The translations under genes and the position numbers were made by a program. The notes beneath the pieces are model-generated. The model saw only the letters and a program-made list of their open reading frames with translations, did not search any database and was not told the DNA's origin. This document shows positions 54,938-63,598 of a stretch of 64,000 bases of DNA, one piece after another. The stretch's first letter is position 1. Each line of letters opens with the position of its first letter. Source of the stretch: an uncultured delta proteobacterium (lineage in GTDB: Bacteria; Desulfobacterota; Desulfovibrionia; Desulfovibrionales; Desulfovibrionaceae); NCBI GenBank assembly GCA_903843965.1, contig CAIMRY010000029.1, positions 217,729-281,728 of the forward strand, given 5' to 3'.

Positions 54938-55627
54938 CTACTTTGAGGGCCGTGGCATCTTGCCGGCAAGGTCCCGCACGAAATCCTCCTGCACCGCCCG
55001 GGGCTCCAGGGCCTGCGCCTGGTCCACATTGCGCCAGGCGGCGGCGTAGTCTGCCTGATAATAGCACAGGATCGCGCGGTTGGCATACACGAGCGGATAC
55101 CCCGGCTCCATCTGCTCGGCCTCATTGAGCAGCCCGTGCGCCCTGGCGAACGCAGCAGCGCGCTCAGCCGGACTCTTGGAGCCATTCACCCCCTTCCATA
55201 TGAGGCTGAAGGCGAAGTCCACCAACATTCGGGGCGTCTTTGGCGCAAGGGCGCGCGAATGTTCAAACAGCTTGATGCTCTCGTCGAACTTGCCCCGACT
55301 CCCCATCACCGCGCCAAAGCCCCAGAACACGTCAGGGTTTTCAGGCGACAGCAGCCAGGCCTGGTTGAAGCGCTTCATGGCCGTGTCCCTGTCGCCTCTG
55401 TAAAAATACCGCCAACCGAGCTGGATAGCCTTTTCGGCGGCCTGCTCCCGCGAGCCGGATTGCTTGGTCATGTCCTCGATAAGCTTCCTGTCCGCCTCCT
55501 GGTAGCACTGGCTCCTGGGAACCCCGCCGTACATGGGCAGCGTGTTGTCGGGCTTGGCTGGCTGGGCAAAACAAGGGCTGGCGCAAAGGGCCAAGAGAAG
55601 AGCAAAGACAGTGGCTCGACGCAGCAT
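54938..55627 (-). CDS. Exported TPR-repeat protein
   Basis: The 229-residue protein has a signal peptide at about 1-21 (ends CFAQ), followed by tetratricopeptide-type helices (AIQLGWRYFYRGDRDTAMKRFNQAWLLSPENPDVFWGFG is one). A periplasmic protein-protein adaptor is likely. It lies downstream of nrfHA in the same direction but behind a hairpin terminator. Confidence 0.72.
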   Translation of the reverse strand: MLRRATVFALLLALCASPCFAQPAKPDNTLPMYGGVPRSQCYQEADRKLIEDMTKQSGSREQAAEKAIQLGWRYFYRGDRDTAMKRFNQAWLLSPENPDVFWGFGAVMGSRGKFDESIKLFEHSRALAPKTPRMLVDFAFSLIWKGVNGSKSPAERAAAFARAHGLLNEAEQMEPGYPLVYANRAILCYYQADYAAAWRNVDQAQALEPRAVQEDFVRDLAGKMPRPSK

Positions 55628-55741
55628 CGGGGCTCCTTGCGGAAAAGATGCAGAAGATGTGGATGCCGACTATAGCCCCAACGCAGCAGTGTTTCAAGGG
55701 TCGACGTGTGTTCCATCACGCCGGAGCCAATTACCAAACAC

Positions 55742-55779
55742 AGGAGGCCCGCCGCTTCCGCGACGGGCCTCCTCATTCA
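55742..55779 (-). terminator. Hairpin terminator after nrfA (repeat of the one at 59163)
   Basis: GGAGGCCCGCCGC-TTCC-GCGACGGGCCTCC gives a 13-bp stem with one mismatch, 20 bp past the nrfA stop. The 38-bp unit is identical to that at 59163-59200. Confidence 0.7.
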
Positions 55780-55799
55780 ACCGTTTCGAATCCGTCAGC

Positions 55800-57272
55800 C
55801 TAGAACTGGTCCTGCACGCCGCTGGGGTCCTTGAACTCCACGGCCTTGTCCCACATGATCTTCTTGCTGCCCCGGTTGTCCAGGTACTTGGCCAGCTCCA
55901 GGTCGACCTTGATGGGCACCTCGACGCCCGCCTTGGTCAGCGCCTGGCGCAGGTAGCCCTCGGCCTTGGTGGCAAAGGCCACGGAGTCGCCCAGCACGCG
56001 CTGTGCTTCAGACGGGTTATGGAAGCCCACCGAGTTCTCCGCGCCGATGAACAGCGAGCGGTAGAAGGCCTCCTCGTAATAGTCCTTGGCCTTGTCGTAC
56101 AAGGCCTTGTCGATGATCTTGCCCTCGGCCTGGGCCTTGTGCGCGGTCTCGATGAGCTTGGCCACCGTGGCCGTGGCATACCCCGCGCGGATCAGCATGG
56201 ACGCGGTGCGGTCCTGGATGGTCGTGACCTGCTCCTTGAGCCAGGCCGCCGTCTCGGTGTGGCACTGCATGCAGGCCTTCATGTCGTTCTTGAGCGGGCT
56301 CATCACGCGGTGGTCGCTGAACTTGTGCACGCCCTGCTTGGTATACGGCATGTGGCAGTCGGCGCAGGCGGCCCCGGCCTTCCAGTGCACGCTCTTGTTG
56401 CTGAACAGCTCAAACTCCGGGTGGCGCAGGAAGGCCATCTTGTAGCCGGTCACGTTCTGCTTCCACTCGCGGTTGGCGTCGTCCGCGCGGATGACCTTGA
56501 TGATGTTCTCGATGGTGATCTCGCCCCACTTGCTGCCAGCCCAGGGGAAGAACAGGCCCACGGAGTGCATTTCCTTGTCCTTGGGCACGTTGTAGGTCAC
56601 GTGGCACTGGCCGCAGACCAGGCTGCGCTTCTCCTGGCGGGTCAGCTTCTTCTGGTCCACCTTCATGGCGTCCAGCGCCGCGCCGAGCGTGAACCCGCGC
56701 GAGAGCTTGAGGCTCATGTCCTTGTTGTCGTGGCAGTCGATGCAGGCCACGCCGAGCTCCCGGTTCTTCTCCGGGATCATGGCCAGAACTTCCTTGTAGG
56801 GCTTGGAGTAGTAGTCCTGGCCCATCTGCTTCTGCAGCTGCGGAGCGTAGGGCGTCTTGCACGACAGGCACACGCCGCCGGACTTCAGCCTGCTGGCGTC
56901 GATGTCCAGCTGGTCGCGGATCATGCGCGAGTGGCCCTTGGGCTCGTTGTACTCCACGCCGAAGCCCCAGCCGTTGAACAGCAGCGCCATGTACGGGAAC
57001 TCGGCCAGCTTGTCGTAGGTCAGGTGGTCGGCGTCAAAGCCGCGCTTGTACTTGCTCTTGCCTGCGGGCTCGGGCTCATTGGTCTTCTTCCAGGCCTCGA
57101 ACTCCTCGGGGTAGGCCTTGCCCCACAGCTCCGGGTCGATCTCGCCATCGGGGATGGTCACGGTCTTGACCATCTCCGGCTTGCCCGGCGCGCAGCCATA
57201 CGGGATGACCAGGTACGCCAGCGCCAGGGCCGCCGCCACGACAAACAGGGTGCCCCTTTTCCTCAAAGCCAT
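55800..57272 (-). CDS. nrfA: Cytochrome c nitrite reductase, catalytic subunit
   Basis: The 490-residue pentahaem enzyme reduces nitrite to ammonia in the periplasm. The active haem has the CxxCK motif (CLSCK, 135-139); four CxxCH sites follow (CIDCH, CGQCH, CADCH, CMQCH). ATG at 57272 with GGAGGA is preferred to a start 13 codons upstream. The N-terminus has a hydrophobic export signal with a Cys after it (IPYGCAPG) that may be lipidated. In sulfate reducers NrfHA protects against nitrite. Confidence 0.93.
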   Translation of the reverse strand: MALRKRGTLFVVAAALALAYLVIPYGCAPGKPEMVKTVTIPDGEIDPELWGKAYPEEFEAWKKTNEPEPAGKSKYKRGFDADHLTYDKLAEFPYMALLFNGWGFGVEYNEPKGHSRMIRDQLDIDASRLKSGGVCLSCKTPYAPQLQKQMGQDYYSKPYKEVLAMIPEKNRELGVACIDCHDNKDMSLKLSRGFTLGAALDAMKVDQKKLTRQEKRSLVCGQCHVTYNVPKDKEMHSVGLFFPWAGSKWGEITIENIIKVIRADDANREWKQNVTGYKMAFLRHPEFELFSNKSVHWKAGAACADCHMPYTKQGVHKFSDHRVMSPLKNDMKACMQCHTETAAWLKEQVTTIQDRTASMLIRAGYATATVAKLIETAHKAQAEGKIIDKALYDKAKDYYEEAFYRSLFIGAENSVGFHNPSEAQRVLGDSVAFATKAEGYLRQALTKAGVEVPIKVDLELAKYLDNRGSKKIMWDKAVEFKDPSGVQDQF

Positions 57273-57376
57273 ATCGCTCCTCCTCCCGTACCATGCGTTG
57301 TTCCCCTGCAACGGAGAAATTTGTGCGTCCTATAGTCCGGTGACTGCGCTGCCTGCCGCGCCGGTCACTGCGCCGA

Positions 57377-57838
57377 TCACTGCGTCTCCAACCCGCCGCT
57401 GCGCTTGTGCATGATGCGGCGGTGGCAGTCGGTGCAGTTGCGTTCCTGGTCGATCATCTCGACCGTGCTCTCGTGGCAGCGGATGCAGTTGGCTTGCACG
57501 ACCTTGCGGCCATGCTCGGTGATGCGGATGTCGTCGGGCACGTGCCCGGCGTTGAACAGGACCACGTCCTTCATGCCGTCGATGGACTTCCAGGCGTAGT
57601 GCGCGGGCATGTTCTCGTTGGGCAGGTGGCAGTCCACGCAGGCCTTGCGCCGGTGCGCGCCCTGGTGGAACCAGGCCTCGTACTGGGACTCGTGGATGTG
57701 GCAGGAGGCGCAGAAGTCCGGCGTCTCCGACTTGGCCAAAAGCTGCGGCGGGCCGATGGCCAAAAACAGCGCCACGGCCAGGGCCACCGCGCCCGCCAGA
57801 AGAACGATCCGCAAGCCGCGACGTTTCTCGTCACTCAT
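57377..57838 (-). CDS. nrfH: Membrane quinol dehydrogenase for nitrite reductase
   Basis: A 153-residue NapC/NirT-family tetrahaem protein with one N-terminal membrane anchor (about 9-31) and CASCH, CVDCH, CIRCH, CTDCH sites. It draws electrons from menaquinol and passes them to NrfA, encoded 104 bp downstream. It is the first gene of the operon. Confidence 0.92.
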   Translation of the reverse strand: MSDEKRRGLRIVLLAGAVALAVALFLAIGPPQLLAKSETPDFCASCHIHESQYEAWFHQGAHRRKACVDCHLPNENMPAHYAWKSIDGMKDVVLFNAGHVPDDIRITEHGRKVVQANCIRCHESTVEMIDQERNCTDCHRRIMHKRSGGLETQ

Positions 57839-57941
57839 TCCCCCACCCCTTGGCTAAACGTCCCGCCCAGGCCACCCTGGACGGCTTTCCCCGCAGGCGC
57901 ACAGCGCAACATACTGGAATCATTGCGCCACGCAACAGCAC

Positions 57942-57955
57942 CTACACATTTGTAG
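57942..57955. promoter_or_regulatory. Palindrome CTACA-N4-TGTAG at the nrf start site
   Basis: CTACACATTTGTAG. It would overlap the transcription start if the -10 below is right, as a repressor site does. The pattern also occurs at 28331-28344. Confidence 0.45.
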
Positions 57956-57996
57956 CATAGACTATTCTCTGTCGGATTCCTTGACTTAAGTCAAGT
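57954..57996 (-). promoter_or_regulatory. FNR-like promoter of nrfHA
   Basis: CTTGACTTAAGTCAAG (57981-57996) is a perfect palindrome close to the FNR/DNR box TTGAT-N4-ATCAA. On the minus strand TATGCT (57954-57959) follows with 32 bp between centres, the spacing of a class II activated promoter. Confidence 0.6.
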
Positions 57997-58157
57997 GGAC
58001 GGGAAAAGCGGAGCAAATAGCTGCCGCACATGAAAGCGCCCCCGCAGGTCTCATTGACTCGCGGGGGCGCTGGGGGTGGAGTGGGAGGAGATCAGGGGTG
58101 GGGGGCGAGCTTCACGCGGCAACAAAGGCGTTGCAGGGCAGGACTGGCAGCACTTCG

Positions 58158-58181
58158 CCCGTGGGCCGGGGTTTGTCAACC
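58158..58181. repeat. Dispersed repeat, copy 2
   Basis: Matches 54833-54858 (CCCGTGGGCCGGGGTTTGTC then CAAC). Confidence 0.55.
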
Positions 58182-58295
58182 GGAGGGGCGTCGGGGATAT
58201 GAAGAAGGCGGGGTGAGGAGCAGGATTGACACTGTGCAACGATACCATTATCGATTTGGAATTCACTATTAATTTGTGCTTCTCGGAGCTATTAT

Positions 58296-59120
58296 ATGGA
58301 AATCACCGCGTTTGAACGCCAAGTGTTTTTTACCACTATAAGAATAGTATCTACGCATAACGGCGAAGTATCTATAGGTACGGGGTTCATCTACAAGGAG
58401 GATTTACCTATTGATGGTTATGCAGTAACATTTTTAGTTTCAAACAAACATGTACTTTGTAACACCGATTGGAAACTATCATTGAACTTTCACAAGAAGT
58501 CTCAAGACGATGACCACCCACAATTTGGAAACTCCGTAAACATCGAGCGCGATAATTTCATAGACCTCTACTATGAACATAGCGACTCAGAAATAGACCT
58601 AGCATGCATAGATATAACCAACTTCACTAATCAAGTCGATGTATTCTATAAGAATCTGCACAAAAAATTTGTAGAGCCTTATGATGTAAAGACGCTTTCA
58701 CCAGGGCAGCAAGTATTTTTCATTGGCTACCCAGAAAATAGATTTGACTTGCAAAACAACTTGCCGATATTAAGAAGTGGCTATTTAGCAACAATCCCAG
58801 AAGTTGATTTTAACGGAAAGAAACAGTTCGTAATCGACGCTCAAGTTTTTCCAGGGTCAAGCGGTAGCCCAGTATTTGCTGCCACAGATGGGAATTATAG
58901 ATTACTTGGAGTAGTGGCAGCGACTATGATCAAGGACCAGAAGCTGATGACAATCCCCGCTGACTACAAATATTCTGTGCAGCAGCCTATTGGCCTCGGG
59001 ATAGTGCTAAAAACTGAATTAGTTATTGAATTACTGCAAGATGCTGCCAACAAGATCTCGGAGCGCGTGAAAGCCGTATTGGTTACTGAAGGTAAACCCT
59101 GGAAACTGCGTAGCGGATAG
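58296..59120 (+). CDS. Low-GC trypsin-like serine protease
   Basis: A 274-residue protein with the chymotrypsin-fold triad: His in SNKHVLC, Asp in SEIDLACID, Ser in PGSSGSPVF. No signal peptide or PDZ domain, so it is probably cytoplasmic and not DegP-like. Base composition is far more AT-rich than neighbouring genes, with different codon use, so it was probably acquired recently. It stands alone between nrfHA and the Suf genes. Cytoplasmic trypsin-like proteases occur in phage-defence loci, but no partner is seen here. Confidence 0.75.
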   Translation: MEITAFERQVFFTTIRIVSTHNGEVSIGTGFIYKEDLPIDGYAVTFLVSNKHVLCNTDWKLSLNFHKKSQDDDHPQFGNSVNIERDNFIDLYYEHSDSEIDLACIDITNFTNQVDVFYKNLHKKFVEPYDVKTLSPGQQVFFIGYPENRFDLQNNLPILRSGYLATIPEVDFNGKKQFVIDAQVFPGSSGSPVFAATDGNYRLLGVVAATMIKDQKLMTIPADYKYSVQQPIGLGIVLKTELVIELLQDAANKISERVKAVLVTEGKPWKLRSG

Positions 59121-59162
59121 CCACCAAACTGCAGAACCAAATCGCACAATTCAAACCGAGCA

Positions 59163-59200
59163 AGGAGGCCCGCCGCTTCCGCGACGGGCCTCCTCATTCA
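59163..59200 (-). terminator. Hairpin terminator after sufB
   Basis: Same 38-bp hairpin unit as at 55742-55779. It lies 20 bp past the sufB stop and 42 bp past the protease stop, so it may serve both. Confidence 0.7.
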
Positions 59201-59220
59201 GCCGTATTTGATCTTTCAAG

Positions 59221-60378
59221 CTACATGGCGTTCGCGTCGATCTGCTCCACCTGCTCCTGGATGGCCTTGGCCAACGGCCCGTCCAGGCCCATGATGTCGA
59301 CGTTGAGAAAGCCGCGCACGATGGTCGACGTGGCCTCGGCCTCGTCCATGCCGCGCGCCATGAGGTACTCGATCTCGTCCTGGGCGATTTTCCCCACCGC
59401 CGCCTCGTGCGAGAGGTCCACCCCCTCCACCGTGGCGTCCAGCTCCGGGATGGCCAGCATCTGCCCGCCGCCCAGGATCAGCCCCTTGCACTCCAGGTGC
59501 CCCCGGCAGGGCACGGCATGCCCAGCGATGTGCCCGCGCGCGATGTTCGTGCCGCCGGTGGTGATGGTGCGGGCAATAATCTCGCAGCGGGTGTCCGGCG
59601 CGTTCATGATCACGCGGCTGCCGGTGTCCACATGCGAGCCCTTGGGCGTCACAATGATCGAGTTGAACCGGGCGATGGCCCCGCGCCCGTTGAGATTGAT
59701 GGCCGGGTACATCTGCAGGGTGCCCACCGCGTTCATGAGCACGTAGTTGCTCTGGAACACGCCGCCCTCCTCCACCACGCCCACCGAACGCGGGCGCACC
59801 GTGGCGTTCTCGCCCCAGTTGTGCACCATGGTGAAGGTCAGCTTGCCGCCCTTTTTGACGTAGAATTCGGTGATGCCCAGGTGCGCGGCGTGGGTGCTGC
59901 CGTGGGCCGTGGAGCAGCCGGTCATTATGTGCAGCTCGCTGCCCTCCTCCACGATGACGATGTTGTGCACGTTCTGGCCAGCGTTGTCGGCCTTGAGGAA
60001 CAGGCAGGACTGCACCGGCTTCTCGATCTGCACGCCGGGCTTGGTGCGGATGAAATATCCGCCGTGGGTGTTCTCGGCCACGTTTTTGGTGAACTCGTCC
60101 TTGTCCCGGTCAATCAGCTTCCAGGCATACTCCGGAAGATTGTCATAGCGCTTCATGGCCACGTTGAAGTCCAGCAGCTCCAGGCCCGGATCGTGCGATT
60201 TGCAATGCACCGTGGACTGGTCCATGTGCATGAACACGGCGCTTGCCGCGTCGGAGTCAACATCAACGCCCGCATGCAGGATGCGGTGCTTGTCGCTGGC
60301 GTCCAGGGTGCGCAGGTCGGCTATCTCGCCGCGCTCAATGCCGGTGAAGGCGAAGTCCTTCAGGTTCACGTCGTTCAT
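59221..60378 (-). CDS. sufB: SufB/SufD-family iron-sulfur scaffold protein
   Basis: The 385-residue protein has the beta-helix repeats of SufB/SufD (MYPAINLNGRGAIARFNSIIVTPKGS) and the C-terminal LDATVEGVDLSHEAAVGKI region with the conserved Glu and His. It is shorter than classic SufB. Start is ATG 60378, overlapping the sufC stop by 4 bp. With SufC it forms a two-gene minimal assembly system, as found in many anaerobes (sometimes called SmsCB). Confidence 0.87.
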   Translation of the reverse strand: MNDVNLKDFAFTGIERGEIADLRTLDASDKHRILHAGVDVDSDAASAVFMHMDQSTVHCKSHDPGLELLDFNVAMKRYDNLPEYAWKLIDRDKDEFTKNVAENTHGGYFIRTKPGVQIEKPVQSCLFLKADNAGQNVHNIVIVEEGSELHIMTGCSTAHGSTHAAHLGITEFYVKKGGKLTFTMVHNWGENATVRPRSVGVVEEGGVFQSNYVLMNAVGTLQMYPAINLNGRGAIARFNSIIVTPKGSHVDTGSRVIMNAPDTRCEIIARTITTGGTNIARGHIAGHAVPCRGHLECKGLILGGGQMLAIPELDATVEGVDLSHEAAVGKIAQDEIEYLMARGMDEAEATSTIVRGFLNVDIMGLDGPLAKAIQEQVEQIDANAM

Positions 60379-61178
60379 GGTGCGGTCCTTGTGAGGTCGA
60401 GCGGCTGCAAGCCCGAGGGCTCGTTCAGGCACTTGATGCATTCCTGGTAGCCGAAACTGCGGATGTGCTCCAGGATGTCGCGCGGGCGCGCCTCGCAGCA
60501 CAGGTGGCCCTCAAAAAGCACCTGGCCGCGGTCGGCGTTGATGTAGTCCAGGATGTAGCCGGTGTGGGTGATGATCAGCCCGCTGGTGCGCAGCTTGCAT
60601 TTCAGCGGTTTGGCGCAGGCGCCGGGCGGCAGGTCCACCTCGCCGTCCAGCAGGCGGCGCACCACCTTGCCGATGAGCTGCATGTTCTCCAGGTCCACGC
60701 CGCTTTCCGGCTCGTCGAAGAGCACGAAGCTGGGCTTCTGGGCCATGAGCTGCAACAGCTCCGAGCGCTTGATCTCGCCGCCGGAGAAGCCCGCATTGAT
60801 GTCGCGCTCCAGGAAGTCCACAAAGTTGACCCTGGCGGCCAGGGTTTCGGGATTGATCTCGCGGCCGCGCGCGCACATCTGCACCAGGTGCCGGGTCTTC
60901 AGGCCGTGGATGGTGGGCGGGCGCTGGAAGCTCATGCCGATGCCCAGCCGCGCGCGCTCGTACATGGGCATGCGCGTGATGTCCTGGCCGCGGAAGGTGA
61001 TCTTTCCGCCGGTGACGGTGTACCCGGAAAAGCCCATGAGCGTCATGAGCAGGGACGTTTTGCCGGAGCCGTTGGGTCCGAAAAGGATGAAGGTCTCGCC
61101 TTCCTTGATATGCAGGTCGATGCCGCGCAGCACCTCTCGATCGCCAATGCTGACGCGCAGATCCTCGATCTTGAGCAT
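60375..61178 (-). CDS. sufC: SufC-family iron-sulfur assembly ATPase
   Basis: The 267-residue ABC ATPase has GPNGSGKTS, FSGGEIKRSELLQ and LFDEPESGVDLENM, the SufC form. An insertion before the last motif contains two cysteines (CAKPLKC), not typical of SufC. It drives cluster assembly on its SufB partner. No SufS, SufU or SufE gene adjoins it. Confidence 0.88.
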   Translation of the reverse strand: MLKIEDLRVSIGDREVLRGIDLHIKEGETFILFGPNGSGKTSLLMTLMGFSGYTVTGGKITFRGQDITRMPMYERARLGIGMSFQRPPTIHGLKTRHLVQMCARGREINPETLAARVNFVDFLERDINAGFSGGEIKRSELLQLMAQKPSFVLFDEPESGVDLENMQLIGKVVRRLLDGEVDLPPGACAKPLKCKLRTSGLIITHTGYILDYINADRGQVLFEGHLCCEARPRDILEHIRSFGYQECIKCLNEPSGLQPLDLTRTAP

Positions 61179-61343
61179 GGATGCCTCGCCTGTGGCCGCC
61201 TGGTTTTGGTCCCGTTCGGGTCCGGCGGTCGCGGGCTGTTTCCTACCGATTTTGGCGGGCGAAGTCCAGTTGCCGCCGCCGCTGCCTGATCACGCTTTGC
61301 TCCGGCCGCGCTTTGCTGTACCATCAGCACCACGAGGCGCACC

Positions 61344-62120
61344 ATGGCGAAGAAACTGACATCACTGGACGACCTGAAGGACCTGAAGCTTCCGGGCGGC
61401 GCGGTCACCCCGCTGGACCTGGCCAAGGCCGCCAGCAAGGGCCATGTTGTCCCGTCCAAACCGGCAGCCCAGGCCAAGCAGCCCACGCGCGCCGTGCAGC
61501 CCACGCCCGCGCAGGACAACGCCGAGGACCTCCTGTTCTTCCAGGCCATGCAGGGTGTGGCCCCTGTTGTCGGCAGCGGTCGCCAGGTCCAGCCGCCCCC
61601 GCCCCTGAGCGAATCCGCAAGCGACGCAAACGACGACAGCGGCGACGCGGACGCCCGGCTCATGCGCCAGGCCGTGCAAGGGGCCATCGAGTTCGACCTG
61701 GAGCTTTCCGAGGAGTACCTGCGCGGGTTCGTGCGCGGGCTGGATTCCAAAATCTTCCAGCAGCTCAAGGCCGGGAGCCTGTCGGTGGAGGGGCACCTGG
61801 ACCTGCACGGCCAGAATGCGGACCAGGCCCACGACGCGCTCTTGTTCTTCATGCGCGAGAGCTACCTGGCCGGAAAGCGTGTGGTGCTGGTGATTCCCGG
61901 TCGCGGCAAGAACTCGCCGGGGGGCCTGGGCATCCTGCGGACGGAGATACAGAGCTGGCTGACGCGCGAGCCGCTGCGGCGCATCGTTTTGGCCTTTTGC
62001 ACGGCCCAGCCGCGCGACGGCGGCACGGGTGCGCTGTATGTGCTGCTGCGGAAAATCCGCAAGAGCGTGGGCAAGGTGGCCTGGGACAAGCAGATGAACT
62101 GGGAGGACCTGGAGCGCTAG
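61344..62120 (+). CDS. Smr-domain protein
   Basis: A 258-residue protein whose C-terminal part is a Smr domain (LDLHGQNADQAHDALLFFM, VIPGRGKNSPGGLGILR), known for nuclease activity on DNA or RNA. The first 120 residues are low-complexity and probably unstructured. It is divergent from sufC. Confidence 0.85.
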   Translation: MAKKLTSLDDLKDLKLPGGAVTPLDLAKAASKGHVVPSKPAAQAKQPTRAVQPTPAQDNAEDLLFFQAMQGVAPVVGSGRQVQPPPPLSESASDANDDSGDADARLMRQAVQGAIEFDLELSEEYLRGFVRGLDSKIFQQLKAGSLSVEGHLDLHGQNADQAHDALLFFMRESYLAGKRVVLVIPGRGKNSPGGLGILRTEIQSWLTREPLRRIVLAFCTAQPRDGGTGALYVLLRKIRKSVGKVAWDKQMNWEDLER

Positions 62121-62171
62121 CAATCCGCTTGCCAGCAGGCAGCCCGCCGTTTCCCGCCGAGATGGCGCGGG

Positions 62172-62594
62172 TCACTCAGTGAATCCCTTTTTTGCCATGG
62201 CCTCGACCTTCGTGAAGGCCCCCATGCCCGTCTTCATGAGCCGAAATCCGAGTTTGCGATAGAAATTTTCCTTTCCGGGCGAGGCGTACAAAATCACATT
62301 GCAGCCTGCGACGCGCTCCATGATGTTCTTCATAATCAACTTCCCCAGGCCATGCCCTTGAAATTCCGGCAGCACGGCAACATCATAGACCGCCGCCTGG
62401 TAGGCTCCATCGCAGAGCGCCCGCCCAAAACCGACCAACTGCCCGTCCTGATACACAAAAACAGTTGTATGGCTGGCCTCGAAAGCCCGCTTGTGCACCT
62501 CGGGTTCGGCATACGCCATGCCCACGCGTTTCAGCGTTTCCGCAACCAGAACCCAATCGACACCAGAGCAGTCATCCTTCGCTTCGAACGTCAT
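62172..62594 (-). CDS. GNAT-family acetyltransferase
   Basis: A 140-residue acetyltransferase with VAVLPEFQGHGLGKLIMKNIM (acetyl-CoA loop) and ENFYRKLGFRLM. ATG 62594 behind GAGG is chosen; the frame stays open upstream but without similarity. Substrate unknown. Confidence 0.82.
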   Translation of the reverse strand: MTFEAKDDCSGVDWVLVAETLKRVGMAYAEPEVHKRAFEASHTTVFVYQDGQLVGFGRALCDGAYQAAVYDVAVLPEFQGHGLGKLIMKNIMERVAGCNVILYASPGKENFYRKLGFRLMKTGMGAFTKVEAMAKKGFTE

Positions 62595-62827
62595 CGCAAC
62601 CTCGCGCGTTTTCCCACCGCGACCTAATGCGGCGGGCTTTGGACGCCACGGATACATCAGGGCCTTGCGCCTGGCAACGAATCGAGCAGACACGCCGTCA
62701 CGCTCCAGGGCCTCGCCGAAGCCGAGCGAGAACACCCCCGAACCACACATGTCGCCCCTTGCCAGGGGCCTTCCCACAATGTATACACCGCGTCTCGAAA
62801 CGGCATCACACCCGCCTTCTCAAGTGC

Positions 62828-62921
62828 GGAGAGGTAGCGAAGCGGCCGTAACGCGCCCGACTCGAAATCGGGTTACGGACTAATAATCCGTACGTGGGTT
62901 CGAATCCCACCCTCTCCGCCA
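62828..62921 (+). tRNA. tRNA-Ser (anticodon CGA)
   Basis: Acceptor stem GGAGAGG/CCTCTCC, anticodon stem CCCGA/TCGGG with loop CTCGAAA (anticodon CGA), a long variable arm typical of serine tRNA, T-arm TGGGTTCGAATCCCA, and an encoded CCA end. Confidence 0.95.
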
Positions 62922-63118
62922 TCACCCCTTCCAGACAAGTCCACCAAAGCCCAAAACCGCTCAATAAGCCTTGGTAATCCTAGACTTCTAGTCCAGGTAC
63001 GTGTACGCACGTCCATGGGCAGCCATTCTTTTTGGGGCATTATTCGGGGGCATAGTATCCGGAGATTGCCCCGTGGGGGCATAGCGCTGGCAGATGGCGC
63101 TGGCGTAGGGGAGGCAGC
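62900..63118. other. Probable island attachment site and integrase arm sites
   Basis: The 3' end of the tRNA gene is the usual target of P4-type integrases. Downstream stand three direct copies of GGGGCAT (63034, 63047, 63076) and one inverted copy (63067-63072), like arm-type integrase binding sites. The far attachment site is outside the window. Confidence 0.55.
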
Positions 63119-63598
63119 ATGCCTGACAAATTGACCCAAGAGTTGATCCGCAACGCGAGGCCTGCCGAAAAGGCCTACCGTTTGTTCGACGGCGGTGGGA
63201 TGTACCTGGAGGTGTCGCCAAATGGGAGCCGCTACTGGCGGCTCAAGTACAGGATCGACGGCAGAGAGAAACGCATCTCCCTCGGTGTTTGTCCCAGTGT
63301 ATCGCTTGAGCAAGCTCGGAAACGCCGTGACCACGCCAGGCGTCTCGTAGCCCAAGGAATCGACCCATCATCCATAAAACGTCAAGAGAAGCAGTTGGCA
63401 AGCGAAGCGGCTTTGCTTGAAGCGGCAGAGCTACGGGCGGCAGCCAACGGAAGTCGCCTCAAAGTCACCGTCTACCCGGAAGGCATGATCGAATTATGGA
63501 AAGGTCGGCAGGCGCTTCGACTTTCGACTGGAGAGGCTGCAACCATTAACAATTTGCTCACTTCCCTCTTACAAGGAGGATCCGGCCATGGCGAGTAA
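63119..63598 (+). CDS. Integrase arm-type DNA-binding domain protein, standalone
   Basis: The first 90 or so of 159 residues match the N-terminal arm-binding domain of P4-type tyrosine integrases (LFDGGGMYLEVSPNGSRYWRLKYRIDGREKRISLG, RLVAQGIDPS). Then, in place of the catalytic domain, comes a short unrelated helical tail (KVTVYPEGMIELWKGRQ). It has no tyrosine recombinase active site. It overlaps the next gene by 11 bp. Confidence 0.78.
   Translation: MPDKLTQELIRNARPAEKAYRLFDGGGMYLEVSPNGSRYWRLKYRIDGREKRISLGVCPSVSLEQARKRRDHARRLVAQGIDPSSIKRQEKQLASEAALLEAAELRAAANGSRLKVTVYPEGMIELWKGRQALRLSTGEAATINNLLTSLLQGGSGHGE

Larger units (their letters stand above)
57839..58295. promoter_or_regulatory. Divergent region between nrfH and the protease gene
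   Basis: Holds the nrf promoter elements, a perfect 11-bp hairpin (58035-58045 with 58061-58071), a dispersed repeat at 58158, and a switch to AT-rich DNA near 58240 that marks the edge of the protease segment. Confidence 0.55.

Noticed and set aside
62595..62777. Upstream extension of the GNAT gene by 61 codons
   Set aside because: The extension has no similarity to the family, and ATG 62594 has its own ribosome site.
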